A stretch of DNA of 64,000 bases from Sphingobacterium sp. PCS056. GTDB taxonomy: Bacteria; Bacteroidota; Bacteroidia; Sphingobacteriales; Sphingobacteriaceae. Position numbers and translations under genes: made by a program. Of the stretch, positions 32,799 through 41,554 are shown one piece after another (the first letter of the stretch is position 1; the number at the start of each line of letters is the position of its first letter). The stretch lies in NCBI RefSeq assembly GCF_023273895.1, contig NZ_CP096883.1:1798001-1862000 (forward strand), given 5' to 3'. The notes beneath the pieces were generated by a model. It saw nothing but the letters and a program-made list of their open reading frames with translations. It had not been told where the DNA came from and searched no databases.

Positions 32799-35700
32799 AT
32801 GAGCTATCAGAAAGTGAACAATATGTTAGGCTGGCTATGTGCCATCATAGCAACAGTAGTTTTTATTATTACGGCTGAGCGGACAACAAGCTGGTGGGAC
32901 ACCGGTGAGTTTATTGCTTCAGCTTATAAACTCCAGATTGTTCATCAGCCAGGAGCACCATTGTTTCTGATGATACAGAATATCTTTTCAAATTTTGCAT
33001 TAGGCAATGTGGCTCAGATTGCCTTTTGGATGAATATCGGATCTGCTGTATGCAGTGGTTTGACAGTATTATTTTTATTTTGGACCATTACAGCGTTAGG
33101 AAAAAAGATCAGTCATTCTGATGATAAACCAATTCATAGAAATCAAGTTATTAAAATTATGGGAGCAGGTCTTGTCGGTGCCTTAGCCTATAGTTTCTCC
33201 GATACATTTTGGTATTCAGCAGTAGAATCAGAGGTCTACGCGATGTCCTCCTTGTGTACTGCAGTAGTATTTTGGGCGATATTAAAGTGGGAAGCTCGCG
33301 CAAATAAACCACAAGCAGATCGATGGCTTATCGTTATCGCTTATATCATCGGACTATCAATTGGGGTTCATTTATTGAACTTATTGGTGATTCCAGCTAT
33401 AGCTCTTATCATCTATTTCAAGAAAACAGACCGGACAACTTTATGGGGAATCAGTAAAGCAATGATAATTGGACTCGGAGTACTGGCATTAATTCTTTGG
33501 GGCGTGATTCAGTATCTCATTAAGTATGCCGCCAAATTTGATTTATTTTTTGTCAACACTCTCGGGCTGGCATTTGGGTCAGGGATATTGGTTTTTGTAG
33601 CGTTGATTCTATCAACATTAATTTATGGTATCTATTACTCCATAAGAAAGGGGAAAGTTGTGTTAAATACGGCATTACTAGCAACCTGCTTTATTCTTTT
33701 GGGATACAGTTCCTTTACCATGGTTCTGATTCGAGCGAATGCCAATCCTTCCCTAAACAATAATGACCCTAAAAATGTTTTTTCTTTCTTAGGTTATTTA
33801 AGTCGAGAACAGTACGAATCAGAACCATTGATAAAAGGTCCATATTTTGATGCAAATCCAACTGGAGTCAATGAACGTGTTGATTATAGAAAAGACAGTC
33901 ATCAATATGCCGCAATAAAAAGGTCGTCCAGTTATCAATTTGATCGAGAAACCATATTTCCAAGGATTTATAGTCAGAAACCCTATCATCAATATTTTTA
34001 TAAAGGCTATTTAGGAATTGAAGAAGGCCGAAAAGCCAATTTTGCTGATAATTTAAAATTCTTTTTTAATTATCAGATTGGACATATGTATGCGCGATAT
34101 TTTCTATGGAATTTTGTTGGTCGCCAAAATGACCAACAAGGAAATGGTTCATTAACAGAAGGAAATTGGTTATCAGGTATTAAAGCTATTGACAATCTAC
34201 ATCTTGGAGGCCAATCCAAATTGTCTGATGAAATGATTCATAATCCAACTAGAAATACTTACTTTTTTCTTCCTTTATTGATAGGACTCGCTGGTGCATT
34301 TTGGCATTTTAAGAGGAATAAGAAGGATGCTATTGTCGTGGGACTATTATTTGTTTTTACAGGTTTGGCTATTGTTATATATTTAAATCAATCTCCATTA
34401 CAACCACGTGAACGGGATTATGCTTATGCAGGATCATTTTATGCCTTTGCCATTTGGATTGGTTTAGGGGTATTTGCTATTTCAGAACTATTAAAAAAAT
34501 ATGCAAACGAAAGAAATACAGCCCTGTTCGCAACATCACTGTGTCTATTTGCTGCGCCAGTAATACTTATTAATCAAAATTGGGATGATCATAATCGATC
34601 TGAAAAATCCTTAGCAAGGGATGTTGCAAAAAATTATTTAGAAACTTGTGCTCCCAATGCAATTTTATTTACTTATGGTGATCATGATACTTTTCCATTA
34701 TGGTATTTGCAAGAAGTAGAGGGTGTACGTCGAGATGTCAGGATAGTGGTCATTAGTTATTTGACTTCTGATTGGTACTTTCGGCAGGTGAAAAATGCAA
34801 CTTATCAAGCTGCCGGATTACCGATAACCATTCCAAATGAAAAGGTGGCAAAAGGTATTCGAGAATCTTTGCCTTATCATGAACTGAATTTAGTAGGATC
34901 TACAGATATTAAATTATTGTTAGATTTCTTACTATCCGACAGTAATGATCATAAACTACAAATGAGAGATGGAGAATATGAAAACTTCTTGCCCACAAAA
35001 CAACTTAGGCTTGCTGTCAATAAATCTGAGGTAATCAAAAATCGAGTAGTGCCGCAGGAATGGGAAAATGAAATATCAAATCAATTGGAGTGGACTTTTG
35101 GAAATGATTATGTAACACGGGCAGACCTAGGGCTGATGTCAGTTCTTGCCAATAACAATTGGCAAAGACCAATTTATTTTTCAAGCATGGTGCCTAGTGA
35201 AAACCTCATGGGATTGGACAAATACATGGTCGATGAGGGATTTGCCAAACGTCTGATGCCTATTGATGCAAAACTTTCAGAAGGGGAATCCCTAATAAAT
35301 ATAGATAAATTATACAAAAATATTGTTGAAAAATATGCTTGGGGAAATATAAACCAAGCAACTTATATTGATACAGATTCCTTCAGATTTGCAGGTATGT
35401 ATGCAGAAGAAATCTTTGGAAAAGCAGCAAGAACTTTGTTTGCACAGGGTAAAACAGAACAAGCAAGACAAGTTGCTGTAAAAGCATTTAATGAGCTACC
35501 ACAGCGTCTATACAGTATAGCTGATGTGACAAGTTATGTAGATGTTATTGATACTCTTTATAAAACTGGAGAAAGTAAATTTGCTAATCAACTTGTTGAT
35601 CGTAATCTCAAATTTTTAACAGAACATATGGATTATTATCAACAATTGGCTACAGATAAACCCGAAACAGGACTAGAAGTTCAAAATATAAAAATTGCTC

Positions 35701-35813
35701 TTGACTCTGTTGATAGGTATGAACGGATACTCGCAAATACGAAAGAAAAAGGTCGGTATGCTTATGTTGCTGATCTGAGCAGAAAATATAAAATGATCTA
35801 TCTAAGAGATTGA
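32799..35813 (+). CDS. DUF2723 / GT117 polytopic membrane protein
   Basis: A 1,004-residue protein. About ten or more TM helices lie in the first 330 residues and again at about 490-590. The opening TTSWWDTGEFIASAYKLQIVHQPGAPLF is the DUF2723 signature. It has the acidic pair (D-x-GE) in the first extracytoplasmic loop and the HxPG motif, like protein O-mannosyltransferase-type GT-C enzymes. The rest is a large periplasmic region with helical repeats near the C terminus. The family is listed as GT117 and occurs widely in Bacteroidota, where it is thought to glycosylate exported proteins. Donor and target are unknown. Single gene. Confidence 0.88.
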   Translation: MSYQKVNNMLGWLCAIIATVVFIITAERTTSWWDTGEFIASAYKLQIVHQPGAPLFLMIQNIFSNFALGNVAQIAFWMNIGSAVCSGLTVLFLFWTITALGKKISHSDDKPIHRNQVIKIMGAGLVGALAYSFSDTFWYSAVESEVYAMSSLCTAVVFWAILKWEARANKPQADRWLIVIAYIIGLSIGVHLLNLLVIPAIALIIYFKKTDRTTLWGISKAMIIGLGVLALILWGVIQYLIKYAAKFDLFFVNTLGLAFGSGILVFVALILSTLIYGIYYSIRKGKVVLNTALLATCFILLGYSSFTMVLIRANANPSLNNNDPKNVFSFLGYLSREQYESEPLIKGPYFDANPTGVNERVDYRKDSHQYAAIKRSSSYQFDRETIFPRIYSQKPYHQYFYKGYLGIEEGRKANFADNLKFFFNYQIGHMYARYFLWNFVGRQNDQQGNGSLTEGNWLSGIKAIDNLHLGGQSKLSDEMIHNPTRNTYFFLPLLIGLAGAFWHFKRNKKDAIVVGLLFVFTGLAIVIYLNQSPLQPRERDYAYAGSFYAFAIWIGLGVFAISELLKKYANERNTALFATSLCLFAAPVILINQNWDDHNRSEKSLARDVAKNYLETCAPNAILFTYGDHDTFPLWYLQEVEGVRRDVRIVVISYLTSDWYFRQVKNATYQAAGLPITIPNEKVAKGIRESLPYHELNLVGSTDIKLLLDFLLSDSNDHKLQMRDGEYENFLPTKQLRLAVNKSEVIKNRVVPQEWENEISNQLEWTFGNDYVTRADLGLMSVLANNNWQRPIYFSSMVPSENLMGLDKYMVDEGFAKRLMPIDAKLSEGESLINIDKLYKNIVEKYAWGNINQATYIDTDSFRFAGMYAEEIFGKAARTLFAQGKTEQARQVAVKAFNELPQRLYSIADVTSYVDVIDTLYKTGESKFANQLVDRNLKFLTEHMDYYQQLATDKPETGLEVQNIKIALDSVDRYERILANTKEKGRYAYVADLSRKYKMIYLRD

Positions 35814-35827
35814 TTCATACAATGAAT

Positions 35828-35863
35828 GAGACCAGTAATTATATCAAAGTACTGGTCTCTTTT
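35828..35863 (+). terminator. Terminator after the GT117 gene
   Basis: Stem GAGACCAGTA/TACTGGTCTC (35828-35837 with 35850-35859) is followed by TTTT. It also lies downstream of the convergent ompW-like gene. Confidence 0.8.
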
Positions 35864-35913
35864 CGTTTTAAAATATAAGGTAAACATTTCTTTACAAGGT
35901 CTGTCGACTCTTT

Positions 35914-36585
35914 CTAAAATCTTACCCCTAGACCAAAACCTAGAAGAAAGGGATTTATGCTCACCTTTGCAGGAATATTTAATCCAGTTGCAAGGTTACT
36001 TGCATCCACATTGACATCTGTTTTCAGAAAGATGTGTTTCACATCAAGATTTACAAAGAAATTTTTCGAAATGTTAATGTCAACACCCAACTGAGTTGCT
36101 AACCCAAAGGCATTATCATATTTTACGTTTTTAACTATATTTCCAGCATCTTCATTGTAAAATATAGTATAGTTAGCCCCAACACCGACATATGGTTTAA
36201 TAGATGGACTAGGATAGAAATGATATTGAACAGTTAAAGTTGGTGGCAACAACCAAACACTCCCCAAGTCAATATTATTATTCGTGCTACCACCAATAGC
36301 CGATAAATCCGAATTTGTAGTGGATACTTTGTGTTTCGTGGTTCCTAGAATCAATTCTGCCGCGATGTTTTTGTTAAAAAAGTAAGTGAAATCCAGTTCA
36401 GGAATAAACTGACTTGAAATAGAAACATTTCCGCCGATCGTGGATACATCAGCATTTTCGATAGGGACAACTCCTACACCTCTAAGACGTATCTGCCATC
36501 TATCAAAGTCTTTAGTTTCTTGTGCCTGACTTATTCCTAATCCGGATAATAAACATACAGCAGTTGCAAATAATAACTTTTTCAT
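35914..36585 (-). CDS. OmpW-family outer membrane protein
   Basis: A 223-residue protein with a signal peptide (about residues 1-21, ending ISQAQE) and an eight-strand beta-barrel pattern ending in aromatic Phe (GLGVRF). The order WQIRLRGVGVVPIE, ELDFTYFFNKNIAAELILGTTKH, LPPTLTVQYHFYPSPSIKPYVGVGANYT and INPFLLGFGLGVRF matches OmpW, a narrow channel for small hydrophobic compounds. A TATATTTG -7 element lies 26 bases upstream of the start. Single gene, convergent with the GT117 gene. Confidence 0.92.
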   Translation of the reverse strand: MKKLLFATAVCLLSGLGISQAQETKDFDRWQIRLRGVGVVPIENADVSTIGGNVSISSQFIPELDFTYFFNKNIAAELILGTTKHKVSTTNSDLSAIGGSTNNNIDLGSVWLLPPTLTVQYHFYPSPSIKPYVGVGANYTIFYNEDAGNIVKNVKYDNAFGLATQLGVDINISKNFFVNLDVKHIFLKTDVNVDASNLATGLNIPAKVSINPFLLGFGLGVRF

Positions 36586-36611
36586 ATTTGAATGTGTTAA
36601 TTGTGATTATT

Positions 36612-36619
36612 CAAATATA
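36612..36619 (-). promoter_or_regulatory. ompW-like gene -7 element
   Basis: TATATTTG on the minus strand, an exact TAnnTTTG, 26 bases before the ATG at 36585. Confidence 0.45.
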
Positions 36620-36745
36620 AAGAGGTCGCAGCTTTAAATATGTGACAAAAATCAAGAGTAGTTTTGAAGGTAATTACTTTCTAGATCGAGTAAACTATCG
36701 ATATTTATCATCAGTGATTCTATTTTTTTTGAAGAGGATGACGTA

Positions 36746-36775
36746 AAAAAAGGGAAGCTATTGCCTCCCTTTTTA
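36746..36775 (-). terminator. Terminator after glnS
   Basis: An A-run with AGGGA-AGC pairs with GC-CTCCCT and a T-run (about 36746-36757 with 36764-36775, one mismatch), directly downstream of the minus-strand glnS stop. Confidence 0.7.
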
Positions 36776-36781
36776 TTGTTA

Positions 36782-38452
36782 TTATTGACCTTTTTTCACT
36801 TCTTTGGCCCAAGAATCTTTTAGCCCAACTGTACGGTTGAAGACCAAATGATCTGGTGACGAAGAGGTATCTAAAGTGAAATATCCCAGTCGGATGAATT
36901 GATATCCTTTTCCCGGTATCGCATTTAACAAATCAGGTTCTATATATGCTTTGCTAATTTTTAAACTATCGGGATTAATCGATTCTTTAAAATTTTCAGA
37001 TGCAGCAGGGTTTTCATCGTTAAATAAACGATCATATAATCTAATTTCAGTTTCCTTAGCATGTGGAACAGAAACCCAGTGAATGGTACCTTTTACCTTC
37101 ATCCCGGAAGTATCTTCTCCAGATTTTGAATTAGGGACATAGGTACAATGAACCTCAATTACTTGACCATTTGCGTCTTTGACGAAGTCATGGCAGGTTA
37201 CGATATAGGCATTTTTTAAACGTACAGATAGACCAGGGCCTAAACGGAAAAATTTCTTTGGAGCATCTTCCATAAAGTCATCACGTTCGATCCATAATTC
37301 ATTTGAAAAAGGGATCATACGTGAACCTTCGCCACCTTCAACCTCAGGGTTATTTTCACCATGTAACTCTTCTATATGGTCGGTCGGGAGATTAGTAATC
37401 ACTAATTTAATAGGATCCAAGACAGCCATTCTTCTCCATGCTGTTTTATTCAAATCCTCACGAATACAGAATTCTAACAAACTTACATCAATCATGTTTT
37501 CGCGTTTAGCGACACCGATTTTATCACAGAATGCACGAATACTCGCCGGTGTATAACCTCTTCTACGCAGACCAGAAATTGTCGGCATACGCGGATCGTC
37601 CCAACTTTCGACAAATTTATCATTGACCAATTGCAATAGCTTACGCTTACTCATCACAGTATAAGTCATGTTAAGGCGAGCAAATTCATATTGTTTAGAA
37701 GGGTAAATCTCTAGTTTTTCAATACACCAATCATATAGCGCACGGTGTGGAATAAATTCCAGTGTACAAATGGAATGTGTGATTTTTTCAATGGAATCTG
37801 ATTGTCCGTGAGCAAAATCATACATAGGATAGATGCACCATTTGTTACCAGTGCGGTGGTGATGTGCATGCTTGATGCGGTATAATAAAGGATCACGCAA
37901 GTGCATATTTGGATTGGCAAGATCTATTTTAGCACGCAATACTTTTTCACCATCTTGGTATTTACCATCTTTCATTTCTTGAAAAAGAACCAAGCTCTCT
38001 TCAATACTACGACTACGATTCGGGGTAGGAACTCCAGGCTCAGTTGGTGTACCTTTTGCTGCCGCAATTTCTTCGGCAGTACTATCATCTACATACGCCA
38101 GATCTTTTTTGATTAAGTCTACAGCATATTGATATAAAGTATCAAAATAATCCGAAGTATATAATTCCTGTGCCCAGCTAAAGCCAAGCCATTGAATGTC
38201 GTTTTTAATGCTTTCAACGTATTCTGTATCCTCTGTAACAGGGTTAGTGTCGTCAAAACGTAAGTTAGTCTTGCCATTGTATTTCTGACCTAAACCAAAG
38301 TTTAAGCAAATAGATTTAGCATGACCGATGTGAAGATAGCCGTTTGGCTCGGGAGGGAAACGTGTTAATACACGTCCATCATGTGCCCCATTACGAAGAT
38401 CCTCTTCGATAATTTCTTCAATAAAATTTAATGATTTCTCCTCGTTTATCAT
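36782..38452 (-). CDS. glnS: Glutamine--tRNA ligase
   Basis: A 556-residue class I synthetase charging tRNA-Gln. The HIGH motif is [16 protein letters not shown] (residues about 32-47) and the KMSKS equivalent is [16 protein letters not shown] lies between, as in GlnS. The C-terminal beta-barrel anticodon domain ends with [25 protein letters not shown]. Its presence means Gln-tRNA is made directly in this organism; gltX is also in the window. A TAACTTTG -7 element ends four bases before the ATG, as for gltX. Single gene. Confidence 0.97.
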   Translation of the reverse strand: MINEEKSLNFIEEIIEEDLRNGAHDGRVLTRFPPEPNGYLHIGHAKSICLNFGLGQKYNGKTNLRFDDTNPVTEDTEYVESIKNDIQWLGFSWAQELYTSDYFDTLYQYAVDLIKKDLAYVDDSTAEEIAAAKGTPTEPGVPTPNRSRSIEESLVLFQEMKDGKYQDGEKVLRAKIDLANPNMHLRDPLLYRIKHAHHHRTGNKWCIYPMYDFAHGQSDSIEKITHSICTLEFIPHRALYDWCIEKLEIYPSKQYEFARLNMTYTVMSKRKLLQLVNDKFVESWDDPRMPTISGLRRRGYTPASIRAFCDKIGVAKRENMIDVSLLEFCIREDLNKTAWRRMAVLDPIKLVITNLPTDHIEELHGENNPEVEGGEGSRMIPFSNELWIERDDFMEDAPKKFFRLGPGLSVRLKNAYIVTCHDFVKDANGQVIEVHCTYVPNSKSGEDTSGMKVKGTIHWVSVPHAKETEIRLYDRLFNDENPAASENFKESINPDSLKISKAYIEPDLLNAIPGKGYQFIRLGYFTLDTSSSPDHLVFNRTVGLKDSWAKEVKKGQ

Positions 38453-38456
38453 AATA

Positions 38457-38464
38457 CAAAGTTA
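38457..38464 (-). promoter_or_regulatory. glnS -7 element, predicted leaderless
   Basis: TAACTTTG on the minus strand stands four bases from the ATG at 38452. No clear TTG is present at -33. The geometry is the same as at gltX. Confidence 0.5.
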
Positions 38465-38592
38465 AGTATTACTTCGAATTATCCGTAGTAGTTCTTACAT
38501 TTTAAAGTAAGTTGTTTTAAGAGAAAAAATACTGTAATAAAGAGTGTAATAGTACTAACAGTATAAGGAAGGAAAATGAATTTTTTAAATAG

Positions 38593-38620
38593 TAAAAGGG
38601 TCGGTTGCCCGACCCTTTTA
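38593..38620 (-). terminator. Terminator after the carbonic anhydrase gene
   Basis: A 12-bp perfect stem (38593-38604 with 38609-38620) with a TTGC loop starts just past the minus-strand stop at 38625. Confidence 0.85.
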
Positions 38621-38624
38621 TATC

Positions 38625-39269
38625 CTATCTATAAGAAAATACATCTCCAAGATCTTCATTACTAGTAAAAGTACAATTAAGATCTGTCAATGCTCCGGTA
38701 CCGATATTAATGACCATTCCATGTACAGCCAGATCATTTCTATCTTTCCAAGCATTTTGGATAATGGAAGTTGTACACAAATTGAATACCTGCTCTTGTA
38801 CATTTAGCTCAATTAATCTGTCTACTTTTTTCTCATGATCCTCTATAGCGTCTATTTCAGCCGCATGTAAACGATATACATCTTTGATATGGCACAACCA
38901 GTTATCAATAATACCAAATTGATTGCGACTCAATGATGCAGCAACACCACCACATCCATAGTGACCAGCGATTATGATTTGTTTTACTTTTAAAACATTG
39001 ACCGCATAATCCAGTACAGATAGCATACTCATGTCTGAATGCACACACATGTTTGCAATATTACGGTGTACAAATACTTCTCCAGGTTTAGTACCTGTGA
39101 TTTCATTTGCTGGCACACGACTATCTGCACAACCAATCCATAAAATTTCTGGATTTTGACCTTTTGCTAATTGTTGAAAACGACCTGATGTATCATTCTT
39201 AACAAAGTCCATCCATTCACGATTTCCGTCTAAAATTTTTTTAAATCCTAATTCTAAATCTTTTTCCAT
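38625..39269 (-). CDS. Beta-class carbonic anhydrase
   Basis: A 214-residue zinc enzyme interconverting CO2 and bicarbonate. Zinc ligands are C47 (WIGCADSRVPA), H103 and C106 (AGHYGCGG), with the catalytic dyad D49-R51. Length and layout follow the E. coli Can type. It is the second gene of a minus-strand pair, 94 bases after a SulP-type transporter, so it probably equilibrates bicarbonate brought in by that protein. Cytoplasmic; no signal peptide. Confidence 0.96.
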   Translation of the reverse strand: MEKDLELGFKKILDGNREWMDFVKNDTSGRFQQLAKGQNPEILWIGCADSRVPANEITGTKPGEVFVHRNIANMCVHSDMSMLSVLDYAVNVLKVKQIIIAGHYGCGGVAASLSRNQFGIIDNWLCHIKDVYRLHAAEIDAIEDHEKKVDRLIELNVQEQVFNLCTTSIIQNAWKDRNDLAVHGMVINIGTGALTDLNCTFTSNEDLGDVFSYR

Positions 39270-39363
39270 TTTATATATATATTAATACAGTTCATATGTA
39301 ATTGAGCTGCATGTTTTATCCCTGATAGGATACAAATCTCGTTAATTAATTGTTTTTATTTTA

Positions 39364-40902
39364 TTATTTTTTCTTGTATTCAACATCTGTCAGTTCAATA
39401 CGCTTTCCTTTGGTCAATGCATTTTGTTGAAAATCTTTAATGACCTCAATGACATCCTTATCAATGAATTTACTTGCTGTACCATTGATAACAATCAAAC
39501 CAACAGATTTAGGTAAGCTATAAAGCTTTTGCTGTATAGGTGCTTTATTTAAAAAAGATACCTCCTCTGCCAGCGTGATGACAGCTTTATCGTAGTCATC
39601 TTGTTTTACAATATCAAATTTAAAAGCATTTTGCATATTCGCTTTTAAAATATAAAAAGTAGCTACCACAAGTCCAATACCCACACCCATGAGTAAGTCT
39701 GTCAATACAATGGCTACAATTGTTGCAAAGAAAGGAATGAATTGATCAAGTCCTTTTTTATACATGGAAGTAAATAAAGCGGGTTTGGCTAATTTAAATC
39801 CAGTTTGCAATAAAATAGCCGCTAGACAGGATAATGGAATAAAGTTTAAAACATTAGGGATGATTAGAATTGCTAATAGTAACCAAATACCATGAAGTAA
39901 TGCCGATTGTCTAGTTCTTCCGCCAGCGTTCACATTGGCTGATGAGCGTACAATAACTGACGTCATTGGTAAACCTCCCAATAAACCACTTGTTATATTG
40001 CCGACACCCTGAGCGATAAGTTCACGATTAGTGGGTGTATTTCTTTTGAATGGATCAATTTTATCAACCGCCTCGATACTTAATAGAGTCTCTAAACTGG
40101 CAATAATTGCAATGGTGAAAGCGACTATCCAGACCTCTTTATTGATGATTTGCGTGAAATCTGGAAGTGTAAATAGCCCTGTGAATTCAGCAAAGGAATT
40201 GACAATGGGTACAAGTACAAATTGTGACTCTGCTAATTGAAAACGTGTACCATTAAAAGCAAACGATAAGCCTATTCCAAGAGCAACTACAATTAATGGA
40301 GCTGGGATCTTGTTTAGCTTTGGAATTTTAGACCAATAGATTAAGACAATCAATGAAAGTATACAAATTATCAAAGCACCGGGGCCAATTGAAGACATCA
40401 ATGTGTCTGTAAATGCGCCGATTCCATGGCCATTATCAAGCTCAAAAGCATGAGTTTCCATCATACCAAGTGCCAACGGAATTTGCTTCAATATGATGGT
40501 GATCCCAATTGCAGCAAGCATTCCGACGATCACAGAAGAAGGGAAATAATTTCCTATCATGCCGGCTTTAACGACTCCAAGAATCAATTGGATAACACCT
40601 GCAATAACTACAGCTAATAAAAAAGTTTCATAGGCACCGAGGCTCTGAATAGCGCCCAAAACAATGACCGTAAGACCAGCTGCAGGGCCACTGACGCTCA
40701 AAGGTGATTTACTGATAGAAGAGACGACGACACCGCCAATCACTCCTGTTAACAATCCTGCAAACAATGGCGCACCAGAGGCCATTGCAATACCCAAACA
40801 TAGTGGGAGTGCTACTAAAAACACCACAACACTAGCGGGTACATCATATTTTAAGTCTCTTTTCGATAGTTTTAGAAAAGCAGACATACGAGTTCCAAAC
40901 AT
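39364..40902 (-). CDS. SulP-family inorganic anion (bicarbonate-type) transporter
   Basis: A 512-residue protein with 10-14 hydrophobic segments. ASVVVFLVALPLCLGIAMASGAPLFAGLLTGVIGG at the N terminus and SVSGPAAGLTVIVLG are SulP core helices. The C-terminal tail (about residues 430-510, SVGLIVINGTASKFIDKDV) looks like a reduced STAS domain. Pairing with a beta-carbonic anhydrase fits the BicA-like bicarbonate branch of SulP; sulfate is the alternative. A second possible start is the ATG at 40887 (MSAFLKLSKRD). No clear TAnnTTTG promoter was seen upstream. Confidence 0.9.
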   Translation of the reverse strand: MFGTRMSAFLKLSKRDLKYDVPASVVVFLVALPLCLGIAMASGAPLFAGLLTGVIGGVVVSSISKSPLSVSGPAAGLTVIVLGAIQSLGAYETFLLAVVIAGVIQLILGVVKAGMIGNYFPSSVIVGMLAAIGITIILKQIPLALGMMETHAFELDNGHGIGAFTDTLMSSIGPGALIICILSLIVLIYWSKIPKLNKIPAPLIVVALGIGLSFAFNGTRFQLAESQFVLVPIVNSFAEFTGLFTLPDFTQIINKEVWIVAFTIAIIASLETLLSIEAVDKIDPFKRNTPTNRELIAQGVGNITSGLLGGLPMTSVIVRSSANVNAGGRTRQSALLHGIWLLLAILIIPNVLNFIPLSCLAAILLQTGFKLAKPALFTSMYKKGLDQFIPFFATIVAIVLTDLLMGVGIGLVVATFYILKANMQNAFKFDIVKQDDYDKAVITLAEEVSFLNKAPIQQKLYSLPKSVGLIVINGTASKFIDKDVIEVIKDFQQNALTKGKRIELTDVEYKKK

Positions 40903-41001
40903 TAGTTTTTGTCTAAAATTTTACCTGATATTTTACAATATTTTGCTCTAATCAGACGTGATTAAAGTTTATTTCATGCACGAAGGCACAGAAAGGGAAA
41001 A

Positions 41002-41334
41002 TTAACAGTTAGGAGGCGGCGTAGGAACAGAAGGGTGGAATGCGCGAATACTTTTTTCATTTTTCAAGTAATGCTTTTGATTCCCATGATTATCAGTAAT
41101 GATGGCTAAGAAATAGGATTCTTCCGTTTTAGCATTAAAAAACTTTGAACCAGATTCATTACTATCACTGTGTGCACCATTGTTGTTTTCAATTTCTAAT
41201 TGGAGCACAATTTGAAGAATTGTGTTTTGATCTAATAAAGAAGAAAATATAGGCGTTATCGATATGCTCATCTTTACGAAAAAGATTAAAGCACATAATA
41301 GAGCTGCGATATTTCTAATTTTTTTATTAAACAT
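41002..41334 (-). CDS. Small exported or membrane-anchored hypothetical protein, 110 aa
   Basis: I do not recognise this family. The N terminus has a basic start and a hydrophobic stretch (about residues 9-31, IAALLCALIFFVKMSISITPIF), which could be a signal peptide or a single anchor. The rest is hydrophilic, with a Ser/Asn/Asp patch (NNNGAHSDSNESG) and an unusual C-terminal end HPSVPTPPPNC, finishing on a cysteine. It stands alone between the SulP gene and a divergent HerA-like ATPase gene. Normal base composition. Function unknown; an envelope role is inferred only from the N terminus. Confidence 0.55.
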   Translation of the reverse strand: MFNKKIRNIAALLCALIFFVKMSISITPIFSSLLDQNTILQIVLQLEIENNNGAHSDSNESGSKFFNAKTEESYFLAIITDNHGNQKHYLKNEKSIRAFHPSVPTPPPNC

Positions 41335-41554
41335 TTTTTTTCAAAGCTGTATCTGTTCCCTTTTTTAGAGTACGTAAAAATACATTTTTCATGTTAAAAA
41401 ATTATTAATTTTTTGAAAAAAAGTCCTTGCTGACAAAAAAATTACAAAGACTCAATATTTCGTTCTATATTTAATGTAAGAAATATAATTTGTAAAAGGT
41501 GGAGGTATTTTTAAGATAAGGACTGGTTCCTTTATAAAACTAGTATATTAAAGA

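Noticed and set aside
40664..40951. 95-codon plus-strand open frame antisense to the SulP gene start
   Set aside because: It mirrors conserved transporter codons, with Pro/Thr-rich composition typical of shadows.
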